Below, piece after piece: positions 31,643 through 40,500 of a stretch of DNA of 64,000 nt (its first letter is position 1; every line of letters starts with the position of its first letter). Made by a program: the position numbers and the translations under genes. The DNA lies in contig DASVPR010000003.1 of assembly GCA_036389485.1 (NCBI GenBank), positions 1-64,000 of the forward strand. The letters are read 5' to 3'. The stretch comes from CADCVT01 sp036389485. GTDB lineage: Bacteria > Actinomycetota > Thermoleophilia > Solirubrobacterales > Solirubrobacteraceae. The notes beneath the pieces are model-generated. The model saw only the letters and a program-made list of their open reading frames with translations. It was not told the DNA's origin and did no database searches.

Positions 31643-33025
31643 ATGGCCGCCCGGCCGTTGCCGCTGCTCTCCCCGCCGCTCGTGGCGATCGCCGCCGCGG
31701 GCGTCGCGCTGTTCTCGGGCCTGCTCATCGCGGTACGGCCGGCGCTCGGGGTCGGCTTCGTCGTCGCGCTCGCTTTCGTCCCGATCGCGTTCGTGAACCT
31801 GCGCCTCGCGCTCGTGCTGTGCACGCCGATCCCGTTCATCCAGTACCTGCCCGCGGTGTCGGTCGGGCCGACGTTCGCCCTGCTCGTCGTACTCGCGGCG
31901 TGGCTCGGCACCGGCCGCGACCGCCGCGCCGCCGGGGCGAGCGCGCTGGCGCGGCAGGGCCCCCTCGTCGCGGTGCTCCTCGGGCTGGTCGTCTGGGTGA
32001 CGGTGTCGATCGCGCTCTCGGAGGACACCGGACGCGCGCTGGGCGAGGCCACGAACTGGTACGTCGCCGCGCTGCTGTTCTTCATCTTCGCGACGACGCT
32101 GCGCACCGGGCGCGACGCCCGGCTCGTCGTCGCCGCGTTCGTGTTCGGCGCGGTGCTGTCGGTGAGCGTCGGCCTCGCGGCGACGGGGCTGCACCCGGTC
32201 GACAGCGCGATCGAGACCTCGACGTTCACCGAGGGCCGCCTGAAGGGCGGCTCGTCGGACCCGAACTACCTCGCGGCGGGGATCGTGCCCGCGATCGTGC
32301 TCGCGTTCGGCCTCGCGGCCGGGCTGCGCTCGGCGCTCTCGCGCTGGGCGGTCGCCGTGGCGATCATGATCCTCGCGGTGGGGCTCGCGGCGACGCAGTC
32401 GCGCGGCGGGTTCATCGCGCTCCTCGTCGCGGCGCTCGCGGGCGTCGTGCTGATCCGCCGCCACCGGCTGCTCATCCTGTCCGGTACGGCCGTCCTCTGC
32501 GGGCTGGTCGCGCTCTCCCTCGCGGTGACGCCCGGCGCGTGGGACCGCGTCACCAAGGTCGACGGCGGCGGCAACGGCCGGTCGGACCTGTGGACGGTCG
32601 CCTGGCGCATCGGGCAGGAGCATCCGGTGACCGGCGTCGGGATCTCGGACTTCGCCACCGAGGCCCACCGGTACGTGCGCCGGCCGGGCCAGCTCACCGA
32701 CGCGGCGCTCATCGTCGACCGCCCGCACGTCGCCCACAACACGTACCTCCAGGTGCTCACCGAGCTGGGGCTCGTCGGGCTCGCGCTCTTCCTCGCGCTC
32801 GTCGCCGTCTTCCTCGCGCTGACGTGGCAGGCGGCGCGCCGCTTCGTCGAGCGGGGGGAGACCGCGCTCGCGTCGCTGACCACCGCGCTGCTCGTCGCCG
32901 AGCTGGCGTGGCTCATCGCGCTGTTCTTCATCTCCGCCGCGAGCGACCGGCGGATGTGGATCCTGTTCGCCCTCGCCGTCGTCCTGCGCGTCATGTCGGC
33001 GCGCCCGCCCGAGCTCGAGCGCTGA
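31643..33025 (+). CDS. O-antigen ligase/polymerase family membrane protein (Wzy/WaaL)
   Basis: A 460-residue polytopic protein with about 11-12 helices. The Wzy_C hallmark region is present: LAATQSRGGFIALLVAALAG, then a loop with GNGRSDLWTVAWRIGQEHPV, GVGISDFATEAHRYV and DRPHVAHNTYLQVLTELGLV; the arginines and the His of the HNTYLQ segment are typical. It polymerises or ligates repeat units outside the membrane. It begins 6 bases after the chain-length regulator, its expected functional partner, and ends one base before asnB. Confidence 0.9.
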   Translation: MAARPLPLLSPPLVAIAAAGVALFSGLLIAVRPALGVGFVVALAFVPIAFVNLRLALVLCTPIPFIQYLPAVSVGPTFALLVVLAAWLGTGRDRRAAGASALARQGPLVAVLLGLVVWVTVSIALSEDTGRALGEATNWYVAALLFFIFATTLRTGRDARLVVAAFVFGAVLSVSVGLAATGLHPVDSAIETSTFTEGRLKGGSSDPNYLAAGIVPAIVLAFGLAAGLRSALSRWAVAVAIMILAVGLAATQSRGGFIALLVAALAGVVLIRRHRLLILSGTAVLCGLVALSLAVTPGAWDRVTKVDGGGNGRSDLWTVAWRIGQEHPVTGVGISDFATEAHRYVRRPGQLTDAALIVDRPHVAHNTYLQVLTELGLVGLALFLALVAVFLALTWQAARRFVERGETALASLTTALLVAELAWLIALFFISAASDRRMWILFALAVVLRVMSARPPELER

Positions 33026-33026
33026 C

Positions 33027-34883
33027 ATGTGCGGGATCTGCGGCATCGTCGACCTGCGCGGCGAGCGCGTCAACGAGGACGCGCTGCGGGCGATGAACGC
33101 CACGCTCTTCCACCGCGGGCCGGACAGCGAGGGCGTCCTGGTCGACGGGCCGGTCGGGCTCGCGATGCGGCGGCTGTCGATCATCGACCTCGGCGGCGGC
33201 GATCAGCCGATCGGCAACGAGACCGGCTCGATCCAGGTCGTCCAGAACGGCGAGATCTACAACTACCGCGAGCTGCGCGCCGAGCTCGAGCGCGCCGGGC
33301 ACCGGTTCGCGACGCACAGCGACACCGAGGTGCTCGTCCACCTGTACGAGGAGCACGGGCTCGACTTCGCCGACCGGCTGCGCGGGATGTTCGCTGTCGC
33401 GGTGTGGGACACCGAGCGTCGGCGCGTCGTGGTCGCGCGCGACCGGTTCGGGATCAAGCCGCTGTACTGGCGGCACGCGGGCGGGCAGGTGTCGTTCGCG
33501 TCGGAGCTGAAGGCGCTGCGCGAGCAGCCCGGGTTCTCGCGCGAGCTGGACCCGGACGCGCTCGAGGCGTACCTGGCTTTGAATTGGGTCCCCGCGCCGC
33601 TGACCATCTACCGCGAGGCGCGCAAGCTGCCGCCGGGCCATCTGCTCGTCGTCGACGAGGGCGCCGAGCCGCGCGTGCAGCGCTACGCGCGCCCGGCGCC
33701 GGTGCCGCGCGAGGCGCTGCGCCGCGAGTCGTTCGAGGAGCTGGCGGAGGAGCTGCGCGGCCGGCTGCGCGACTCGGTGCGCGCGCACCTCGTCGCGGAC
33801 GTGCCGGTCGGTGTCCTGCTGTCGGGCGGGGTCGACTCCTCGGCGATCGCGGCGCTGGCCGCCGACCAGGTGAGCGGCCCTCTGCAGACGTTCTCGATCG
33901 GGTTCGAGGAGGCCGGGTTCAACGAGCTCGACCGCGCGCGCCTGACCGCGAAGCGCTACGCGACCGACCACCACGAGCTCGTCGTCCGGCCCGACGCCGT
34001 CGACCTGCTCCCGAGGGTCGTGGCCGCGTACGACGAGCCGTTCGCGGACTCGTCCTCGCTCCCGACGTACCTCGTGAACGAGCTGGCGTCGCGGCACGTG
34101 AAGGTCGCGCTGGCCGGCGAGGGCGGCGACGAGCTGTTCGGCGGCTACAACACGTACACCGCGGACCGGATCGCGGGGCGGCTCGGGCCGGTCGCGGCGC
34201 GGCTGCGGCCGCTGATCGACCTGCTGCCCAGCTCGTCGGGCGCCGCGCGGCTCGACGACAAGGCGAAGCGGTTCGCCGCCGCGGGCGCGCTGCCGCCGCT
34301 GGAGCGGCACTGCGGCTGGACGGAGGTGCTCGCGCCGGAGGTGCGCCGCGAGCTGCTGGACGGGCGCGGCGGCTCGCTCGACCCGATCGACCTGTACCGC
34401 GCGCGGTTCGCGGAGACCGCGGGGGCGGAGCTGCTGACGCGCCTGCAGGACGTCGACCTCGGCATCAACCTCGCCGACGACCAGCTCGTGAAGACGGACC
34501 GGGCGTCGATGGCGCACTCGCTCGAGGCGCGGGTCCCGTTCCTCGATCCGGTCGTCTCCGAGCTGGCCCTCTCGACGCCCGCGGTCCACAAGGTGCGGGG
34601 GCTGCAGAAGAAGCGGCTCCTGCGCGCCGCGGTCGCGCCCGTCATCCCCGCCGAGATCCTGACCGCGCCGAAGCAGGGCTTCTCGATCCCGGCGGCGGCG
34701 TGGCTGCGCAACGAGCTGTCGGGGATGGCGCGCGAGCTGCTGTCGCCGGCGCGGCTGCGCGCGCAGGGCTGGTTCCAGCCCGAGCCGGTCGCCCGGCTGC
34801 TCGACGAGCACCTGGCCGCGCGGGCGGACCGCAGCCGCCAGCTGTGGTCGCTCCTCGTCTTCACGCTGTGGAACGAGCAGTGA
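33027..34883 (+). CDS. asnB: Asparagine synthase (glutamine-hydrolysing)
   Basis: A 618-residue class B asparagine synthetase. Cys2 is the glutaminase nucleophile (MCGICGIVD), with FHRGPDSEG, NGEIYNYRELR and RDRFGIKPLYW in the N-terminal half. The synthetase half has the PP-loop LSGGVDSS at 266-272, AGEGGDELFGGY and KTDRASMAHSLEARVPFLD. It makes asparagine, or in polysaccharide loci amidates sugar carboxylates or related acceptors. Its place inside the polymer operon, one base after the Wzy-like gene, favours a glycan-linked role, but ordinary asparagine synthesis cannot be excluded. Confidence 0.93.
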   Translation: MCGICGIVDLRGERVNEDALRAMNATLFHRGPDSEGVLVDGPVGLAMRRLSIIDLGGGDQPIGNETGSIQVVQNGEIYNYRELRAELERAGHRFATHSDTEVLVHLYEEHGLDFADRLRGMFAVAVWDTERRRVVVARDRFGIKPLYWRHAGGQVSFASELKALREQPGFSRELDPDALEAYLALNWVPAPLTIYREARKLPPGHLLVVDEGAEPRVQRYARPAPVPREALRRESFEELAEELRGRLRDSVRAHLVADVPVGVLLSGGVDSSAIAALAADQVSGPLQTFSIGFEEAGFNELDRARLTAKRYATDHHELVVRPDAVDLLPRVVAAYDEPFADSSSLPTYLVNELASRHVKVALAGEGGDELFGGYNTYTADRIAGRLGPVAARLRPLIDLLPSSSGAARLDDKAKRFAAAGALPPLERHCGWTEVLAPEVRRELLDGRGGSLDPIDLYRARFAETAGAELLTRLQDVDLGINLADDQLVKTDRASMAHSLEARVPFLDPVVSELALSTPAVHKVRGLQKKRLLRAAVAPVIPAEILTAPKQGFSIPAAAWLRNELSGMARELLSPARLRAQGWFQPEPVARLLDEHLAARADRSRQLWSLLVFTLWNEQ

Positions 34884-35908
34884 GCCCGGCGGTCTCGGTC
34901 CTCGTTCCGGTGCTGAACGAGGAGCGTCATCTGGAGGACGCGCTTTCGCTGATGCGGGCGCAGGAGGTCCCGGGCGGGCTGGAGATCCTCTGCATCGACG
35001 GCGGGTCGGAGGATCGCAGTCGCTCGATCCTTTCGCGGGTGTCCGCCGCGGACCCGCGCGTGCGCGTCTTCGACAACCCCGCCCGGCGCACGCCGCAGGC
35101 GCTCAACATCGGGCTGCGCGAGGCGCGCGGGGAGTACGTCGCGCGGATGGACGCGCACACGTGGTACCCGCCCGACTACCTCGCCCGTGGCATCGAGCGG
35201 CTGTCGCGGGGCGACGTCGCGTGGGTCAGCGGGCCGCAGCTCGCCGAGGGCGCGGGGACGTGGTCGCGGCGGGTCGCGCTCGCGCTCGCGACGCCGCTGG
35301 GCGTGGGGCAGGCCGGGTTCCGCCGGGCGACCGAGGAGACCGAGGTCGACAGCGGGTTCACCGGCGTCTGGCGGCGCTCGACGCTCGTCGAGCAGGGCGG
35401 CTGGGACGAGGGATGGCCGATCAACCAGGACGGCGAGCTGGCGGCCCGGATCCGCGCGGCCGGCGGGCGCATCGTCTGCGTGCCGGAGATGGCGGCGAAG
35501 TACGTGCCGCGCGACAGCCTGCGCGCGCTCGGCCGGCAGTACTGGCGGTACGGGCAGTACAAGGCGAAGACGGTCGGGCGCCATCCGACGTCGATGCGGC
35601 GCACGCACGTGCTGCCGCCGGGCGTCGTCCTGACGATCGCCGCCGCGCTTGCGCCCGGACCGCAGCGGCGCCTCGCGCGGGTGGGCGTCGCCGCCTGGGC
35701 GGCGGCGCTCGTCGCGACCGCGGTTCGCGAGGGAGCACGCGGAGCTTCGCCGTCCGACGCCGCGGCGCTCCCGCTCGTCTTCGCGACGATGCACGTCGCG
35801 TGGGGCGCGGGCTTCCTCGTCGGCTCGGCGAAGTTCGGGCCGCCCACCGCGGCGATCCTGCACGCCCTCGCGCCGCCGAGGGGCGATGGCGACGGCGCCC
35901 CCCGATGA
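34880..35908 (+). CDS. Glycosyltransferase family 2 protein
   Basis: A 342-residue GT-A enzyme, similar to succinoglycan-type transferases. Motifs are SVLVPVLNEERHLEDAL, CIDGGSEDRSRSIL, and the DXD-like ARMDAHTWYPPDYL, then DEGWPINQDGELAARIRAAG with the catalytic-base acidic region. Two weak hydrophobic segments occur near the C-terminus. The GTG start overlaps the asnB stop (GTGA), and its own stop overlaps the next ATG (ATGA), so translation of the operon is tightly coupled. Confidence 0.88.
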   Translation: MSPAVSVLVPVLNEERHLEDALSLMRAQEVPGGLEILCIDGGSEDRSRSILSRVSAADPRVRVFDNPARRTPQALNIGLREARGEYVARMDAHTWYPPDYLARGIERLSRGDVAWVSGPQLAEGAGTWSRRVALALATPLGVGQAGFRRATEETEVDSGFTGVWRRSTLVEQGGWDEGWPINQDGELAARIRAAGGRIVCVPEMAAKYVPRDSLRALGRQYWRYGQYKAKTVGRHPTSMRRTHVLPPGVVLTIAAALAPGPQRRLARVGVAAWAAALVATAVREGARGASPSDAAALPLVFATMHVAWGAGFLVGSAKFGPPTAAILHALAPPRGDGDGAPR

Positions 35909-37071
35909 GGCTCGGCCTCTACATCGACGCGATGTACCGGACGGCGCCGGACGGCACGGTCCTGACCAACTTCGAGACGCTCCCGTTCCTGCGGTTCGGG
36001 TGCGAGGTGGGGTCGCGGTTCGACTCGCTCGTGCTGTTCGGGCGCGCGGCCCCGGCCGACGCGGGCGTCGACTACGCGCTGCCTCCCGGCCCGTCCGTCG
36101 CGCAGCTGCCGTGGTACCCGAGCCTCGCGCACCTCGGCGCGTTCGCCCGCGCGGTCCTGCGGATCCTGCCCGCGCTGTGGCGGGGGCTCGATCGGGTCGA
36201 CGTCGTGTGGGCGTTCGGGCCCCATCCGGTCTCGCTCGTGCTCGCGGCCATGGGGCTGGTGCGGCGACGGCGCGTCGTGCTCGGCGTGCGCCAGGACACC
36301 ATGCGGTACTTCCGGACGCGGCTGCGCAAGCGCAGCACCGCGCCGCTGCTCGCGCCACTGTGGCTGCTCGATTTCGCGTGGCGCGCGGTCGCGCGCGCGG
36401 TGCCGGTGACGGTCGTGGGGCCGGAGCTCGAGCGGCGCTACGCCGGGCCGAGGCGCGGCGTGCTGCCGATGACGGTGTCGCTCATGCGCGAAGCGGAGGT
36501 GGCCGCGGAGCCGCGTGCCTTCGGACGCGATCCGGTTGGTCTCCTCACGGTCGGCCGGATCGAGCCCGAGAAGAACCCGATGCTGCTCGTCGACGCGCTC
36601 GCCGACCTGAACGCCTCCGGCCGGCGGTTCCGGTTGACGTGGGTGGGGACCGGCCGGCTGAGCGACGCCGTGCGCGAGCGAGCGGAGGAGCGGGGCGTCG
36701 GCGACGCGCTCGAGGTCGCGGGGTTCGTCCCGCCGGGCGAGGAGCTCCTCGCGCGCTATCGCGAAGCGGACGTCTTCGTCCATGTCGCGCTCACGGAGGG
36801 CGTCCCGCAGGTCCTCCTCGAAGCGCTCGCCTGCGCGACCCCCGTCGTGGGGACCGACGTCGGGGGAGTGTCGTTCGCGCTCGACGGCGGCGCGGCCGGC
36901 CTGCTCGTCCCGCCGCGCGATCGCGAAGCGCTCGTCGCCGCGGTCCGGAGCGCGGTGGAGGATCGCGAGGGGCGCGAGGCGCGCGTGCGGCGAGGCTTGG
37001 AACTGGCGCGCGAGCGGACGCTCGAGGCGGAGGCGACGCGCGCGGCGGCGTTCCTCGCGGGCCGCGCGTAG
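35905..37071 (+). CDS. Glycosyltransferase family 4 protein
   Basis: A 388-residue GT-B enzyme and last gene of the operon that starts at 30089. The donor domain has LLTVGRIEPEKNPMLLVDAL, VFVHVALTEGVPQVLLEALA and CATPVVGTDVGGVSFALDGG. The N-terminal half has DVVWAFGPHPVSLVLAAMG and a segment RVVLGVRQDTMRYFRTR. The ATG shares ATGA with the previous stop. The convergent small protein gene at 37139 follows after 67 GC-rich bases without a clear terminator. Confidence 0.88.
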   Translation: MRLGLYIDAMYRTAPDGTVLTNFETLPFLRFGCEVGSRFDSLVLFGRAAPADAGVDYALPPGPSVAQLPWYPSLAHLGAFARAVLRILPALWRGLDRVDVVWAFGPHPVSLVLAAMGLVRRRRVVLGVRQDTMRYFRTRLRKRSTAPLLAPLWLLDFAWRAVARAVPVTVVGPELERRYAGPRRGVLPMTVSLMREAEVAAEPRAFGRDPVGLLTVGRIEPEKNPMLLVDALADLNASGRRFRLTWVGTGRLSDAVRERAEERGVGDALEVAGFVPPGEELLARYREADVFVHVALTEGVPQVLLEALACATPVVGTDVGGVSFALDGGAAGLLVPPRDREALVAAVRSAVEDREGREARVRRGLELARERTLEAEATRAAAFLAGRA

Positions 37072-37138
37072 TCTCGCCCGGCGCCGCCGCTTCACGCCCG
37101 AGCCGGCGCCGCGCCGCGCCCGGCGCCGCTCCGCGCGC

Positions 37139-37474
37139 CTACTTCGCGCCCTCGGTGAAGATCTCGTCGAGGACGTCGGCGCCGACGTCCTTGCCGAACG
37201 TGGCGCGCAGGTACTCGCGGACCTCTTCTCGGCTTCGGCCGGCGAGCATCATGTCGAGGGCGACGAGGCGGACGGGGTCGGCCTCGGGCCAGCCTCCGGG
37301 GGGCTCGGCCGGCGGCTCGGGGCGGTTCGCCTGGGGCTGCGGCGCCGGTTCGAGGCCGAGCGCCTCGCCCAGCTCGGCCCACTGGCGCCGGACGTCGGTC
37401 GCCTGGCTGAGCAGCTCGTCCGCGAGCGCGGCGAGCTCGTCCAACGGGCTGTCCTCCGGCGTCCGGTCGTCCAT
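37139..37474 (-). CDS. Hypothetical acidic protein, 111 residues
   Basis: No family recognised. The protein is acidic and helical with a central Pro/Ala stretch. The N-terminus is PEDSPLDELAALADELLSQA. The C-terminal part, VRLVALDMMLAGRSREEVREYLRATFG, looks like a small helical domain ending in DVLDEIFTEGAK. No membrane segment or signal peptide is seen. The start is well supported: TACGCT lies 7 bases before the ATG. It is 29 bases downstream of the coiled-coil gene on the same strand but has its own predicted promoter. Confidence 0.75.
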   Translation of the reverse strand: MDDRTPEDSPLDELAALADELLSQATDVRRQWAELGEALGLEPAPQPQANRPEPPAEPPGGWPEADPVRLVALDMMLAGRSREEVREYLRATFGKDVGADVLDEIFTEGAK

Positions 37475-37481
37475 GCCGCGC

Positions 37482-37487
37482 AGCGTA
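37482..37487 (-). promoter_or_regulatory. Predicted -10 element of the gene at 37139
   Basis: TACGCT on the minus strand, 7 bases before the ATG at 37474, in the short gap after the coiled-coil gene. Confidence 0.55.
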
Positions 37488-37503
37488 TCGCTCGCGCGGG
37501 CGG

Positions 37504-40500
37504 CTACCGGTGGCTCACGGCGCGCTCGGCGAGGCGCCGCTGCAGGGCCGCCGCGCGGCGCGCGACCTCGTCGGCCTCGGCCATCCCGCGGACGGTCCGC
37601 TCGCGGACGCGCTCGACCGCCTCGGCCTCGGTCTCCGAGAGCGCGCCGTCGGCGATGCGCTCCTGCAGCGCGCCGCGCAGCTGCGTGACGCGCCCCTCGA
37701 GCTCGGCCGCGTGCCGCATGCCCTGCGCGACGATCCGCGTGACCTGGCGCAGGCGCTCCTCGAGCTCCGCGCGGTCGTCGTGGCCGTTGGTCGCGCCGGC
37801 GCGCAGCGCCTCGATCTCCTCGCGCAGCCGGTCGGCCTCCGCCTCGTCGTGCTGGAGCGCCTCGACCTGCTCGCGCAGCTGCTCGGCCTGCTGCTCGAGC
37901 CGCAGCCGCTCGCGCTCCGCCTCGCGCAGCGCCTCAGCCTCCGCGCGCGCCTCGTCGCGCTCGCGCTGGAGCGCCTCGGCGCGAACCTGCGCTTCCGTCA
38001 ACTCGGCGACGAGCCGCTCGGCCTCGTCGCCCTCCAACTCGCGGGCCTCGGACAGCGCGGCGAGCCGCTCCTTGACGCCGTCGCGCTCCTCGGCCAGCGT
38101 CGCCAGCCGTTCCTGCGCGCTGTCGCGCTCCCCCTCGAGCGCGACGACCCTTTCGCGTGCGGCGTCGAGCGCCTGCAGGAGCGCCGCATGCTGGTCCTCG
38201 CCGGCGGAGCGCTCGCGCTCCAGCGCTCCGAGGCGCTCGCGGGCGGCCTGCAGCTCGCGCTCGAGCTCGGAGGACCGCTGGCGCCCGGCGTCGCGCTCGC
38301 GCTGCAGCTCGCTGACCCGGTTGCGGACCTCGTCCAGCTCGTCGGCGAGCGTGCCCGCCTCGTCGCGCCCGGCCAGCCGGTCGCTCTCCAGCTCCTCCAG
38401 GAGGAGGCGTGCGGCGTCCAGCTCGCGCTCGAGCTCCTCGGCCGTGCGCCGGCCGGCGCTGCGCTCGCTGTCGAGTCGCTCGACGCGCTGCCGCGCCGCC
38501 TCGAGCTCGCGGCCCAGCGACTCCGCGTGCGAGCGGCCCGCCTCGACCTCGCGCTCCAGCGCGCCGACCCGCTCCGCCGCGGCCCCCAGCTCCCGCTCCA
38601 GCGCGCCGGCCTGCCGCTGCGCGGCCTCGAGCTGCTGCAGCGCGTGGTCGCGCTCGCGCTCGGCGGCGACGACCCGCTCGCGCAGCACGTCGCGCTCGCG
38701 CTCGATCTCGTGGACCTTCTCGCGGGCCTCGTCGCGCTCCGTCGACAGCGCCTCGACGCGCGCCCGCGCCTCGAGCAGCTCGACGCTGCCCACGCGCAGC
38801 TCGTCCAGCTCGTCCTGCGCGCCCGCGAGCTCCTGCTCGAGCGCGGTGAGGCGGACCATCGCCTCGCTGCGCTGCGCCTCCAGCCGGTCGCGCTCGCCCG
38901 CGAGCTCGAACGCCTCGGCCGCGGCGCGGTCGCGCTCGGCGGCGAGGTCCTCGGCGCGCGCCTTGGCCTCCGCGCGCATGGCCTCGGCCTGACGCCGCGC
39001 CTCGGCCTGGACCTCCTCGGTCCACCGCCGCGCCTCCGCCTCGACGGCGGCGAGCCGGCTCGCGGCCTCGGCCTCCAGCTCCTCGGCGGCGGCGCGGGCC
39101 TTCGCCAGCTCGTCCTCGGACTCCCTGACCGCCTCCGCGATCGCCTCGTCGCGCTGCGCCTCGATGCGCTCGCGCTCGGCGCGCGCCTCGGCGAGCGCGG
39201 CCTCGTGCGCGGCGGCCGCCTCCTCCGCCTCGCCGCGAAGGGTCGCCAGCGCCTGCTCGTGGTCGGCCCGCAGGCGCAGGATCTCCTCGGCGTGGTCGGC
39301 CTCGATCTTCTCGCGCTCGGCGCGCAGGGCCTCGATCCGCTGCGCCGCCTCGGCCTCGAGCTGCTCGACGCGGCGGGCGGCCGCGGCCTCGATCTCCTCG
39401 ACGCGCCGGCTCGCCTCGGCCTCGATCGCCTCGATGCGACTGCCGACCTCGGCCTCCAGCTCCTCGACCCGCTGGCGGGCCTCGGTGAGCTGGCGCTCGC
39501 GCTCGGCGTCGAGCGCGCGACCGCGGTCGGCGGCGTGCGCCTCCAGCTCGGCGAGTGCCTCCCGCGCGGCGGCGAGGTCGCTCTCGTGGGCGGCCTGCAG
39601 CTCCTCGCGCTCGCGGGCGGCCTGCTCCAGCTGCGCCTCGCGCTCGCGCTGCGCCTCGGCCAGCCGCTCGGCGTGCTCGGCCTCGAGCGCCTCGCGCCGG
39701 CGGTCCGCCTCCGCGAGCTGCTCGGCATGGCGGGTGGCGAGCTGCTCGCGCTCGCGCTCGGCGGCGGCGAGCTGCTGCGCGTGCGCCGCCTCGAGCTGCG
39801 CGACGCGCGCGTCGGCGGCGGCGGTGGCCTCGCCCAGCGCGCGTTGCGCCTCGACCAGCTCCGTGCGCACCGCGGCCAGCTCGCGCTCGGCGGTCTCGCG
39901 GGCGCCGGACGCCTCGGCGACGCCGCGCTCGGCCAGCGCGCGGGCGCGGGCGACCTCGTCGAGGCGCGTCCGCAGCGACCGGACCTCCTCTTCGAGCTTC
40001 TCGCGCTGCGCCTCGGCGTCGGCGGCGCGGGCCTCCAGCGCGCCGACGGTGCGCTCGAGCTCCTGGGCCCGGGTCGTCGCCGCGGCCTCGGTGCGGCGCG
40101 TCTCCTCGAGCTGGGTCCGCAGCTCCTCGATGCGGCGCTCGCGCTGCGCGACCTCGTCCCGCAGCGCCTCCTCGCGCTCGCCGGCCTGCGCCTCGGCCGC
40201 CTCGAGCTCGCGCCGCAGCTCGGCGAGCTGCTCGACGACGTCGTCGTGCGCCTTCGACGCGGCCTCCGCACGGCGGCGCGCCTCGGCGACCTCCTGCGCG
40301 TAGTCGTCGCGCCCGGCGGCGACGTGCTCGTGCTCTGACCGCGCGCTCTCCAGCGCGGCGGTCGCGTCGGCCAGCTGCTGCTCGAGCTCGGCGCGGTGGG
40401 CGGCGGCCTCCTCGCGCTCCGCTGCGACGCTCTGCGCCGCCTCGCGCGCGCTGTCGAGCTCGGCCTCCAGCGCGGCGACCTGGGTCTCCAGGTGCTGGAC

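Noticed and set aside
30107..33184. Open frame of about 1,000 codons opposite the chain-length regulator and Wzy-like genes
   Set aside because: Antisense shadow. The product is Arg/Asp/Glu-rich, without domains, and spans three well-supported genes.
37510..40338. Leucine-rich open frame opposite the coiled-coil gene
   Set aside because: It mirrors the GAG/CTC heptad codons of the coiled coil, which read as Leu on the other strand. The sense strand has a promoter and proper start.
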